A model generated the notes under the pieces. That model ran no database searches. It saw only the letters and a program-made list of their open reading frames with translations, and was not told the DNA's origin. A DNA stretch of 12,389 nucleotides, from assembly GCA_016214925.1 (NCBI GenBank), contig JACRMO010000093.1:1-12389 (forward strand), in the 5' to 3' direction. Below, piece by piece: positions 6,638 through 12,389 of the stretch. This stretch comes from Gammaproteobacteria bacterium. Its GTDB lineage: Bacteria; Pseudomonadota; Gammaproteobacteria; Thiohalobacterales; Thiohalobacteraceae. Both the position numbers and the translations under genes were made by a program. Numbering within the stretch: the first letter of the stretch is position 1; the number at the start of each line of letters is the position of its first letter.

Positions 6638-7894
6638 TTGAGCAAACAAACCATCGCCGGTAAACGTCTGTTCGTTCTCGACACCAATGTCCTGATGCAC
6701 GATCCCACCGCGCTGTTCCGCTTCCATGAACACGATGTGTTCCTGCCCATGGCGGTGCTGGAGGAACTCGACAACGCCAAGGTCGGCATGACCGAAGTTG
6801 CACGCAATGTGCGCCAGACCAACCGCTTCCTGGACGAACTCACCAGTAATGCCACCCACAGCGATATCGAGGCCGGGTTGCCGCTCGACACCCGTTCCGC
6901 GGCGCTGGGCAACGGTCAGGCGGCCCGCAAGCTGTCTATCCAGACGCGCATTCTCAAAGCCGATTTGCCGGACGGCATGCCCGGCAGCAAGAAGGACCTG
7001 TATTCCGGCCGCGCGGAACTGGGCGACGATTTCTGGAGCAGTCATGGCGACAGCATGGATTCGTGGCAGAAAGAGGGCCGTACCTTCTACCGGGTGAAAG
7101 GCCCGCAGGTCGAGACGTGGCATCCCAATCAATGCCTCGCCATTGGCGGTGAACGCCCCATGGAAGTGGTCGTGCGCAGTCGCGAAGGCGACAGCGCGGT
7201 GTTGGAAGTGATGGTCGATTTCCGCAAACCGAGTCATTCGGTGTGGGGTATCAACGCGCGCAACGTCGATCAGAATTTCGCGCTGAACCTGTTGATGGAC
7301 CCGGACATCGATTTCGTCAGCTTGGTCGGTCAGGCAGGCACCGGTAAGACGTTGCTGACACTCGCCGCCGGTCTCGCGCAAACACTTGACGACAAGCGCT
7401 ACAGCGAAATCATCATGACTCGCGTCACTATTCCGGTCGGCGAGGCCATCGGTTTTCTGCCTGGCACGGAAGAGGAAAAGATGACGCCGTGGATGGGCGC
7501 GTTGATGGACAATCTGGAAGTCCTGACCAAAACCGATCAGGGCGGCGGCGACTGGGGCCGTGCCGCGACCAACGATCTGATTCACAGCCGCATCCGCATC
7601 CGTTCGTTGAACTTCATGCGCGGCCGCACCTTCCTCAACAAATATCTGATCCTCGACGAGGCGCAGAACCTGACTTCAAAGCAAATGAAAACGCTGGTCA
7701 CCCGCGCCGGCCCCGGCACCAAGGTAATCTGCCTGGGCAACATCGCACAGATCGACACACCGTATCTGACCGAGACCAGTTCCGGCCTGACCTATGTGGT
7801 CGACCGCTTCAAAGACTGGGAACACAGCGGCCACATCATCCTGCGCCAGGGCGAACGCTCGCGGCTGGCGGATTTCGCGTCGGGCAATCTGTGA
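6638..7894 (+). CDS. PIN domain-PhoH ATPase fusion protein (PhoH2/YlaK-like)
   Basis: A 418-residue protein with an N-terminal PIN ribonuclease domain (about 8-150) and a C-terminal PhoH P-loop ATPase domain (about 205-418). The PIN acidic residues include Asp15 in FVLDTNVLMHDP and Glu42/Glu43/Asp45 in VLEELDNAK. The ATPase has Walker A GQAGTGKT at 231-238 and a Walker B with DEAQN at 340-344. PhoH2 proteins couple RNA unwinding with RNA cleavage; that activity is inferred from family. The start is taken as TTG at 6638, because AGAGG lies five bases upstream and the product then begins MSKQTIAGKRLFVLDTN; an ATG at 6521 in the same frame lies deep inside bcp. The gene follows bcp by 34 bases and ends the plus-strand housekeeping run. 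Confidence 0.92.
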   Translation: MSKQTIAGKRLFVLDTNVLMHDPTALFRFHEHDVFLPMAVLEELDNAKVGMTEVARNVRQTNRFLDELTSNATHSDIEAGLPLDTRSAALGNGQAARKLSIQTRILKADLPDGMPGSKKDLYSGRAELGDDFWSSHGDSMDSWQKEGRTFYRVKGPQVETWHPNQCLAIGGERPMEVVVRSREGDSAVLEVMVDFRKPSHSVWGINARNVDQNFALNLLMDPDIDFVSLVGQAGTGKTLLTLAAGLAQTLDDKRYSEIIMTRVTIPVGEAIGFLPGTEEEKMTPWMGALMDNLEVLTKTDQGGGDWGRAATNDLIHSRIRIRSLNFMRGRTFLNKYLILDEAQNLTSKQMKTLVTRAGPGTKVICLGNIAQIDTPYLTETSSGLTYVVDRFKDWEHSGHIILRQGERSRLADFASGNL

Positions 7895-8233
7895 GGCCTA
7901 CGCTAGGCACGATGGCGGCTGCCCAGGGCAGGGATTCGTATCGATGAATCGGTAACTTACTGATATTTATTCGGCTGCCGTCTGGAGTTGGCCCACCCAC
8001 CAATAGCTCGCGTCGCCCCTCCCCTGAGTAGGACTGGCCATTCGTCTCCCGTTTTCCAACCACATATCGCTGAAACTGCACAAATCTGCCAGAATAGCCG
8101 CTCGCCGTAGCGCCGGGATCTCCCGCGCTTGCGGCGGAATCTCGTTCTCAGATTGCCTTGCATAACAATAACGTCACGGAAGCGTAACGCGATTGTCAGC
8201 ACCGCGCGGCTTCACGACAGGGAGGGCACGTTC
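7895..8233. other. Non-coding gap before the regulator gene
   Basis: No convincing gene in 339 bases. A small perfect hairpin GCCTA-CGC-TAGGC (7896-7908) starts two bases after the phoH-like stop but has no T-run. GATTC/GAATC (7933-7937, 7946-7950) could form a weak stem. An imperfect palindrome, CGTCACG-gaag-CGTAACG, occupies 8172-8189 upstream of the regulator start and could be an operator. I found no strong sigma70 promoter. Confidence 0.5.
8219..8226 (+). promoter_or_regulatory. Strong ribosome binding site that sets the regulator start
   Basis: AGGGAGGG lies seven bases before the ATG at 8234. It supports that start over an in-frame ATG at 8129, whose extra 35 residues show no conserved features. 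Confidence 0.7.
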
Positions 8234-9082
8234 ATGGCATTACAATTTTCCGAACACAGGAAGGGCGAGGCGCACGAACGGGAAATACTATCTCGACGCC
8301 GCCTTCCCTCCGAGAATGCGCCCGGGAATTTCGCGGTGCGAATTTATGCACTCGGCCGCTTTACGCTTCTGCTTCGCGATTCAGCCGCGCCGGTCTCGCG
8401 CAAGTTGCAATACAAACCTCTCGAACTGCTCAAGGCCCTTATCGCACTGGGAGGGCGTGACGTCTCGGTAGAGCGGCTGGCGCACGCGCTCTGGCCGGAT
8501 GCGGAGGGCGACAATGCGCTGGTCGCATTCGACACCACGCTGCATCGTCTCCGCCGGCTGCTTGGCGTACCGGGCGCATTGATTCTCATCGGCCGCAAAC
8601 TCACGCTCAGCGCACAATACTGCTGGGTGGACTGCTGGGCGGTCGAAAGGCTTATGCATTCACTCGACGTCTCGTTCAAGGAAAACCGTGCGCTGGAAGC
8701 GGACGTGGCCGCGCTCGGCGAACAAATCGAAAGTTTATATCACGGCATGTTTCTCGGCTCGGACACTCCGACTTCCTGGTCGTTGTCGTTGCGCGAACGT
8801 CTACGCAGTCGCTACCTGCGCTACATCACCAGCGTCGGGCGTTTCTGGGAAGCCGCCGGCCAGCACGCACAGGCCATCGAGCTCTATCGGAAGGGGCTCG
8901 AAACGGACAATCTGATGGAGCATTTCTATCAGCAGTTGATGTATTGCCATTTGCAACTCGATCAACGCGCGGAAGCACTGGCGGTGTATTACCGTTGCGA
9001 ACGGGTGTTGTCGAGGCTACACGGCATTCGTCCCAGCGCAACCACGGAAGCATTGCGCGTTCGCGCGCAGACCTCCGGCTAA
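8234..9082 (+). CDS. Stand-alone winged-helix/BTAD (SARP-like) transcriptional regulator
   Basis: A 282-residue protein. After a charged, probably disordered N-terminus (1-32) comes an OmpR/PhoB-type winged helix (about 33-120), with VSRKLQYKPLELLKALI, RLAHALWPDAEG and TTLHRLRRLLG characteristic of BTAD regulators. A helical TPR-like BTAD domain follows (about 128-280), recognisable from WVDCWAVERLM, LSLRERLRSRYLRY, AIELYRKGLETD and the end LHGIRPSATTEALR. This resembles the C-terminal portion of large MalT/STAND-type regulators, but the ATPase part is missing and the strong ribosome site at 8219-8226 shows that the short form is the gene. It is likely a DNA-binding activator in the cytosol. 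The downstream small protein and PEP-CTERM genes on the same strand are plausible targets by position only. Confidence 0.85.
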   Translation: MALQFSEHRKGEAHEREILSRRRLPSENAPGNFAVRIYALGRFTLLLRDSAAPVSRKLQYKPLELLKALIALGGRDVSVERLAHALWPDAEGDNALVAFDTTLHRLRRLLGVPGALILIGRKLTLSAQYCWVDCWAVERLMHSLDVSFKENRALEADVAALGEQIESLYHGMFLGSDTPTSWSLSLRERLRSRYLRYITSVGRFWEAAGQHAQAIELYRKGLETDNLMEHFYQQLMYCHLQLDQRAEALAVYYRCERVLSRLHGIRPSATTEALRVRAQTSG

Positions 9083-9203
9083 TCAACACCACACGTCACG
9101 CACGAAAGCATTGCCGGCCGACCTAGAACCGCAGCCGAAAGGCCGCGTTCGCTGACCGATTCCGATCGCTCTCCCCCACTATCCAATACGTCGCGCGTTC
9201 AAG

Positions 9204-9225
9204 CCGCGGGCTAGCGGATGTTTTT
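9204..9225 (+). terminator. Weak candidate rho-independent terminator after the regulator
   Basis: CCGC (9204-9207) pairs with GCGG (9214-9217) around a six-base loop, then ATG and TTTTT (9221-9225). The stem has only four base pairs and the T-run starts three bases late, so it may not be functional. It lies 122 bases after the regulator stop. Confidence 0.25.
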
Positions 9226-9316
9226 GCCGGCGCCGTGGCGTCTAGACATGCCTTGCCCCTGCGGTTTCCATTGCGACCTTTCCCGTTCCGTTTCCCGCCA
9301 CGCCACGCCAATCAAA

Positions 9317-9331
9317 CGCGCGACCCGCGCG
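9317..9331. repeat. Perfect GC hairpin CGCGCG-ACC-CGCGCG
   Basis: Six-base-pair stem made only of G and C with a three-base loop. No T-run on either side. The arms are themselves self-complementary. Function unknown. Confidence 0.4.
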
Positions 9332-9426
9332 GCCCAACGCCAATTCCACTGCGAATCCGTAAGTAATCTGTCAGTCCCGTACCCGCAGTATGCGTGTCGT
9401 AGGTAGAACAATAAGGACTGAGCACT

Positions 9427-9630
9427 GTGGAGAACTACATCGTACGCATATACCGGCGCAGCAATTGCGACCTCAACGAAGTCGTCGGGCAAATCGAGTG
9501 CGTCGAGAGCGCGGAGACGCTGCCCTTCAAGGGCATGGCCGAACTCGTTGAGATCCTCTCGACACCCCGCGCGGACCTACCTCCGAATCCGGTTTCGCTG
9601 ATCGGGCGCAAGGCAAAGCGGCTGTCTTGA
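9427..9630 (+). CDS. Small conserved-type protein, MENYIVRIYRR family (67 aa)
   Basis: A 67-residue protein starting at GTG, with AAGGA (9413-9417) nine bases upstream. It is soluble, with no signal peptide or membrane segment. The pattern VRIYRR, then GQIECVE, then LPFKGMAELVEIL is shared, as far as I recall, with short uncharacterised proteobacterial proteins of about 60-70 residues ending in an F-x-ELxxIL segment. I do not know its function. It lies between the BTAD regulator and the PEP-CTERM genes on the same strand and could be a small regulator or adaptor of that cassette, but this rests on position alone. The gap of 115 bases to the next gene has no clear terminator. Confidence 0.65.
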   Translation: MENYIVRIYRRSNCDLNEVVGQIECVESAETLPFKGMAELVEILSTPRADLPPNPVSLIGRKAKRLS

Positions 9631-9682
9631 AACACCGTCAAGGGAGATCAACCACACAACCAACGAGGAACACTGGGGAGTT

Positions 9683-9706
9683 ATGAAACTGCTGCGCCAA
9701 TCCTGA
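9683..9706 (+). CDS. Possible seven-residue leader peptide MKLLRQS
   Basis: ATG AAA CTG CTG CGC CAA TCC TGA lies in the leader of the first PEP-CTERM gene. GGGGAG ends two bases before the ATG (too close) and GAGGAA ends twelve bases before it (far). It resembles the first codons of an exported protein cut short, or it may be chance. Confidence 0.2.
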   Translation: MKLLRQS

Positions 9707-9745
9707 TTTACCTAAAACCATCAATGCAACAAGGAGCGTATAACA

Positions 9746-10276
9746 ATGAAAACCTCGAAAACACTCACCACCACACTGCTACTCTGCTGTCTCGGCGCCA
9801 TGAGTCATCAGGCACTGGCCAGCCGCGTCGATGCACCTGTAAGCCCAAAGAAGGCAAAACCCATAACACTGAGCTCGACCAAAAGTTTCAGCGATGTTGA
9901 ATACATCATGGGCAATTACAATCACACGCAGAAGCTGCGCATTTCGCAGGCGGGAAGCTATGAACTGATTCTGAAAGACAAGTCCAACCCACGGCCGCTC
10001 AAAAAATTTGGCGCCACATTTTCGTTCAGCAAGGGCGGGAAAGTGGCCCGGCTGGCACACAGCGGAAGCGTTATCTTCGACTTGCAGCCCGGTCTGTATG
10101 ATCTCAGCTATTTCGCCAAAACATACAATCCTCGCAAGCCCGGCAAATTCAGCATCAGCCTGAAGTCGTATGTAAACGACATCCCGCCAGCGGTTGTACC
10201 GGTACCCGCCACCGCGTGGCTGTTCGGTTCTGGACTGCTGGGGTTGGTCGGCGTCGTGCGGCGCAAGGCGGCTTAA
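9746..10276 (+). CDS. PEP-CTERM-tagged secreted protein 1 (176 aa)
   Basis: An exported protein with a Sec signal peptide (about 1-26, cleavage near HQALA-SRVD) and a C-terminal PEP-CTERM sorting tag. The tag at 151-174 begins VPVPATAWLFGSGLLG, continues as a hydrophobic segment and ends in RRK, with two residues after. Such tags are recognised by an exosortase in the inner membrane and removed, releasing or anchoring the protein at the cell surface. The body (27-150) is predicted to be a beta sandwich: AGSYELILKD, FSFSKGG, SVIFDLQPGLYDLSYFAKT and GKFSISLKSY alternate like strands. It has no catalytic motif that I recognise. AAGGAG ten bases before the ATG is a strong ribosome site. The start context TATAACAATGAAAA resembles that of the secreted gene at 12277. 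Confidence 0.85.
   Translation: MKTSKTLTTTLLLCCLGAMSHQALASRVDAPVSPKKAKPITLSSTKSFSDVEYIMGNYNHTQKLRISQAGSYELILKDKSNPRPLKKFGATFSFSKGGKVARLAHSGSVIFDLQPGLYDLSYFAKTYNPRKPGKFSISLKSYVNDIPPAVVPVPATAWLFGSGLLGLVGVVRRKAA
10214..10270 (+). repeat. PEP-CTERM tag coding block, copy 1
   Basis: 57 bases encoding the AWLFGSGLLG core through the arginines. It differs from copy 2 (11344-11400) at only four positions by my count, although the upstream parts of the two genes are unrelated. Confidence 0.75.
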
Positions 10277-10322
10277 CAGGCTTGTCTTGCGCGCGATAAT
10301 TTTATTCCGAGGAAATATTTGC

Positions 10323-10340
10323 AAGTCGTGAAGCCGACTT
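10323..10340. repeat. Hairpin AAGTCG-TGAAGC-CGACTT between PEP-CTERM genes 1 and 2
   Basis: Perfect six-base-pair stem with a six-base loop in the 122-base gap. No T-run follows, so it is not a classical terminator; it could stabilise or partly separate the two transcripts. Confidence 0.4.
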
Positions 10341-10398
10341 CTAATGCGCTGTGCCCGAATCAAGAAATACTAATCATAATTTAAAGGGACCAATAAGA

Positions 10399-11412
10399 AT
10401 GAAAACGACACAAACACTGCTTTCGGCGATAGTCCTCGGCCCTGGCCTGCTGGCAATGTCTCCCGAAGCAAGCGCCGAACTTATGAATCGCGCGCAATAT
10501 CAGGTTACTTTGTCGAGAGTGCAGTCGCCTAATACGGCTAGCTCATATGTCCCGGGCGCATCCGATACGCAATCGTCGATTACCTATTCGCCCTATCTGA
10601 GCGTACCCGTGCCCGTGACAGTAGCGGGCAGTGCCGACACAGGCACCAACCAAGATGGTTTAGGTTATGCCTCCGGGCACGGATTTGCCCGCGCCGAGGC
10701 GGGGCTGCTGGCGGCATCGGCGTTCGCTGAAGGTCAGGCGGTCGCAAATGCGACGACAAATGTCGGTGCGAGTGCAGCCGTGACTGCCTCGGCCAGCTTC
10801 ATCGATCAGGCTATATTCACGCCGGTCGGGAATCCCTACCAAAATCTGCTGATTGTCTCGGGGAACCTGTTGCTCTCCGGAGATATGTACGGCACCGGCT
10901 ATAACGCCGGCTATTTTTCCCGGGTCAGCGTGAGCGGTACGGGGCTGAGTCCGTACGCCTCATCTGCGGTGTGGACAGGCGAAAGTACCGGGCAGGTGAG
11001 GTCAGCGACGGGCGTGTATTCCACCTGGGTGCCCGGCAGCGACGTTTCCATTCCCTTCTCCTTTGCGGTGTACGGCGGGCAGCCGACGGATCTGTCCTAT
11101 TCGCTGATTGCCTACACTGTGGCTGGCGGGAGTTTCCAAAAGTGCATCGGACTTTACGGCCCAGTTTGCGTTACCGGGCAAGTGGCCAACTCCAGTGGCA
11201 CCGTCGATTACAGCCACACACTGGCATGGGGTGGCGTGACAGTGACCGACTGGTTTGGCACACCCGTCAATTTCAGCGTTGCCTCGAAATCGGGTTTTGA
11301 TTACGCGGCGGCTTATACGCCGTCGGTTCCTGTTCCGGCTGCGGCGTGGCTGTTCGGTTCGGGGCTGCTGGGGTTGGTCGGTGTCGCGCGGCGCAAGGCG
11401 CACACGGCATGA
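10399..11412 (+). CDS. PEP-CTERM-tagged secreted protein 2 (337 aa)
   Basis: An exported protein with a signal peptide (about 1-26, cleavage near SPEASA-ELMN) and a PEP-CTERM tag at 310-333 that begins VPVPAAAWLFGSGLLG and ends in RRK, with AHTA after it. The body is rich in Ser, Ala, Gly, Tyr and Thr and poor in charged residues, like many exosortase substrates that are glycosylated or built from beta strands. Two cysteines in QKCIGLYGPVCV (about 249-258) could form a disulfide. No enzymatic motif is seen and its function is unknown. The ATG at 10399 is chosen because AAAGGGA lies shortly upstream and the signal peptide then starts MKTTQTLL; a GTG at 10351 in the same frame would bury the signal. 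It is followed after 52 bases by the third tagged gene and probably shares its transcript. Confidence 0.85.
   Translation: MKTTQTLLSAIVLGPGLLAMSPEASAELMNRAQYQVTLSRVQSPNTASSYVPGASDTQSSITYSPYLSVPVPVTVAGSADTGTNQDGLGYASGHGFARAEAGLLAASAFAEGQAVANATTNVGASAAVTASASFIDQAIFTPVGNPYQNLLIVSGNLLLSGDMYGTGYNAGYFSRVSVSGTGLSPYASSAVWTGESTGQVRSATGVYSTWVPGSDVSIPFSFAVYGGQPTDLSYSLIAYTVAGGSFQKCIGLYGPVCVTGQVANSSGTVDYSHTLAWGGVTVTDWFGTPVNFSVASKSGFDYAAAYTPSVPVPAAAWLFGSGLLGLVGVARRKAHTA
11344..11400 (+). repeat. PEP-CTERM tag coding block, copy 2
   Basis: 57 bases, nearly identical to copy 1 (10214-10270) and clearly related to copy 3 (12143-12199), in which about ten positions differ by my count. Confidence 0.75.
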
Positions 11413-11464
11413 CGACGAATTGATGTGTGATTTTCAAAACCAATAACCAAAAGGAATATGGACC

Positions 11465-12262
11465 ATGAATAAGCGACTTCATGTGCTGACACTCGTCGCG
11501 GCGCTCTGCGTCTCGGGTATGGCCAACACGGCGCAAGCCGCACCGGTCACGATATTTTCCACAGACTTCGACAGCGCAACGCTGCCGGCCGGGATTTCCC
11601 CGGGCACCGCCCTGCTGACCGGCGTGCAGGGTTATGCCGGGCTCGGCCCGACGGGGAATCAGTTCGGCGGGAATTTCCTGCGCAGCGCGACCGGCAATAC
11701 CGTCACCCTCTCGCTGACCGATTTGCCGCAACACGACACGATCAGCCTGGAGTTCCTGTTCGCGGCCATCGATTCGCTCGACGGAACGGGAACATTCCCG
11801 GCGGGCGATTTCTTCCGGATTGTGTTCGACGGAAACGTACTGTTCAGTGAGTCGTTTGCCAACGCGCTTGCATCGCAGATTCAAAGTTACGTTTCGCCGC
11901 CCGGCGTCGAACTGGCACGACGCGTAGACCTCGGGTTTCAGGGGCCCGGCAGCTACTACACGGATAGCGCATATAACCTTGGGGCCGACCCTCGGTTCCT
12001 CAACTTCGCCCACACGGGCTCAACGGCCCAGATCGAGTTCTTCATTTTCGGCGAGGGCAACCAGAGTCTCGACGACGAATCGTGGGCCATGGATAACCTG
12101 CGCGTCAGTGTCACGACGAACACAGTTCCCATCCCCGCCGCTGCGTGGCTGTTCGGCTCGGGGTTGCTGGGAATGGTCGGTATCGCCCGACGCAAAGTAG
12201 CGCTGAGTGCACAGAACGAAACGATGACAACTATCTTGAAAGCCTCTGCCGGCCGAAACTAA
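11465..12262 (+). CDS. PEP-CTERM-tagged secreted protein 3 with a C-terminal tail (265 aa)
   Basis: An exported protein with a signal peptide (about 1-26, cleavage near NTAQA-APVT). The body is likely a jelly-roll fold of the kind common in PEP-CTERM proteins: FSTDFDSATLPAG at the start, LEFLFAAIDSLDG and DFFRIVFDGNVLFSESF in the middle, IEFFIFGEGNQSLDDESWAM and DNLRVSV at the end. The function is unknown. The sorting tag at 221-244 begins VPIPAAAWLFGSGLLG and ends in RRK. Unlike its two neighbours, the protein continues for 21 residues (VALSAQNETM...AGRN) before its stop; see findings. AAAGGA lies upstream of the ATG at 11465. Only 14 bases separate its stop from the next start, so the two are very likely co-transcribed. 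Confidence 0.83.
   Translation: MNKRLHVLTLVAALCVSGMANTAQAAPVTIFSTDFDSATLPAGISPGTALLTGVQGYAGLGPTGNQFGGNFLRSATGNTVTLSLTDLPQHDTISLEFLFAAIDSLDGTGTFPAGDFFRIVFDGNVLFSESFANALASQIQSYVSPPGVELARRVDLGFQGPGSYYTDSAYNLGADPRFLNFAHTGSTAQIEFFIFGEGNQSLDDESWAMDNLRVSVTTNTVPIPAAAWLFGSGLLGMVGIARRKVALSAQNETMTTILKASAGRN
12143..12199 (+). repeat. PEP-CTERM tag coding block, copy 3
   Basis: Third copy of the tag-coding segment, more diverged in synonymous positions than copies 1 and 2. The reading continues past the RRK codons instead of stopping shortly after. Confidence 0.65.
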
Positions 12263-12276
12263 GGGGAAGCTATAAC

Positions 12277-12389
12277 ATGAAAATTTGCCTTGCAGCGCGG
12301 ACACATAGAGTAGCTGCCCTGACGCTGGCGATGCTGGCCGCTTCATCTGGCGCGATGGCCAATCAGTGGGTTTGCTCCGGCACCGACGA
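12277..12389 (+). CDS. Secreted protein, N-terminal fragment (cut by window edge)
   Basis: The first 37 codons of a gene that runs off the right edge. The product begins MKICLAARTHR and then a hydrophobic stretch ending AASSGAMA, a standard Sec signal peptide with cleavage before NQWVCSGTD. GGGGA (12263-12267) nine bases upstream is a fair ribosome site, and the context TATAACATGAAAA echoes that of the first PEP-CTERM gene. Too little remains to name it. By position it could be a fourth PEP-CTERM protein or another surface protein of the same transcript. Confidence 0.7.
   Translation, partial: MKICLAARTHRVAALTLAMLAASSGAMANQWVCSGTD

Larger units (their letters stand above)
9083..9426. other. 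Non-coding gap between the regulator and the small-protein gene
   Basis: I see no convincing gene in these 344 bases; short open frames on both strands lack ribosome sites and recognisable sequence. The stretch holds several GC stems: GCaGCC-GAAA-GGCcGC (9131-9146, GNRA loop), CCGC/GCGG followed by five T (9204-9225), and CGCGCG-ACC-CGCGCG (9317-9331). The promoter of the small-protein gene probably lies in the last 100 bases, but no good -35/-10 pair was found. Confidence 0.5.

Noticed and set aside
6626..7585. 319-codon open frame on the minus strand
   Set aside because: Antisense shadow of the PIN-PhoH gene, whose Walker and PIN motifs are intact.
7896..7908. Hairpin GCCTA-CGC-TAGGC as terminator of the PhoH-like gene
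   Set aside because: Five-pair stem with no T-run; not enough to call a terminator.
8129..8233. Longer start for the BTAD regulator
   Set aside because: The extra 35 residues lack conserved features, and AGGGAGGG seven bases before 8234 is far better.
9236..9251. Sigma54-like promoter (TGG...GC)
   Set aside because: The spacing between GG and GC is 11 bases instead of 10, and the flanking bases do not match. Sigma54 promoters occur near some PEP-CTERM genes, but this one is not convincing.
9218..9406. 62-codon open frame in the gap after the regulator
   Set aside because: No ribosome site, unusual Arg/Cys/His-rich composition, overlaps hairpins; probably chance.

Overview
The window looks like a chromosomal segment of a GC-rich gammaproteobacterium. 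The evidence is the dapA-bamC-MBL hydrolase block with gcvR and bcp beside it, the single-chain proteobacterial form of PurL, and VPxPA-type PEP-CTERM sorting tags, which occur in Gram-negative bacteria that have an exosortase. The genus cannot be fixed from the sequence.

Left half, minus strand (1-4177): dapA (lysine and cell-wall precursor synthesis), bamC (outer-membrane assembly lipoprotein), an MBL-fold hydrolase of the YycJ/WalJ type, and the 5' part of purL (purine synthesis), which runs off the window. A compact inverted pair of REP-like hairpins with outward GTAG/CTAC ends sits between bamC and the hydrolase gene. A good sigma70 promoter precedes dapA.

Middle, plus strand (4354-7894): a HIT-superfamily nucleotidyltransferase related to GalT and ADP-glucose phosphorylase, the double-ACT regulator gcvR, the peroxiredoxin bcp, and a PIN-PhoH protein starting at TTG. 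The nucleotidyltransferase gene is divergent from dapA and lies between dapA and gcvR, which are near neighbours in E. coli and Pseudomonas.

Right third, plus strand (7895-end): gene density drops and the content becomes accessory. A stand-alone winged-helix/BTAD (SARP-like) regulator is followed by a 67-residue protein beginning MENYIVRIYRR. Then come three consecutive secreted proteins with PEP-CTERM sorting tags and the start of a fourth secreted protein. The tags of the first two are nearly identical at the DNA level although the protein bodies are unrelated. The third tag is followed by an unusual 21-residue tail. My inference is that this is a regulated cassette of exosortase-processed surface proteins. 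No exosortase, polysaccharide gene, RNA gene, CRISPR array or insertion sequence is visible in the window.
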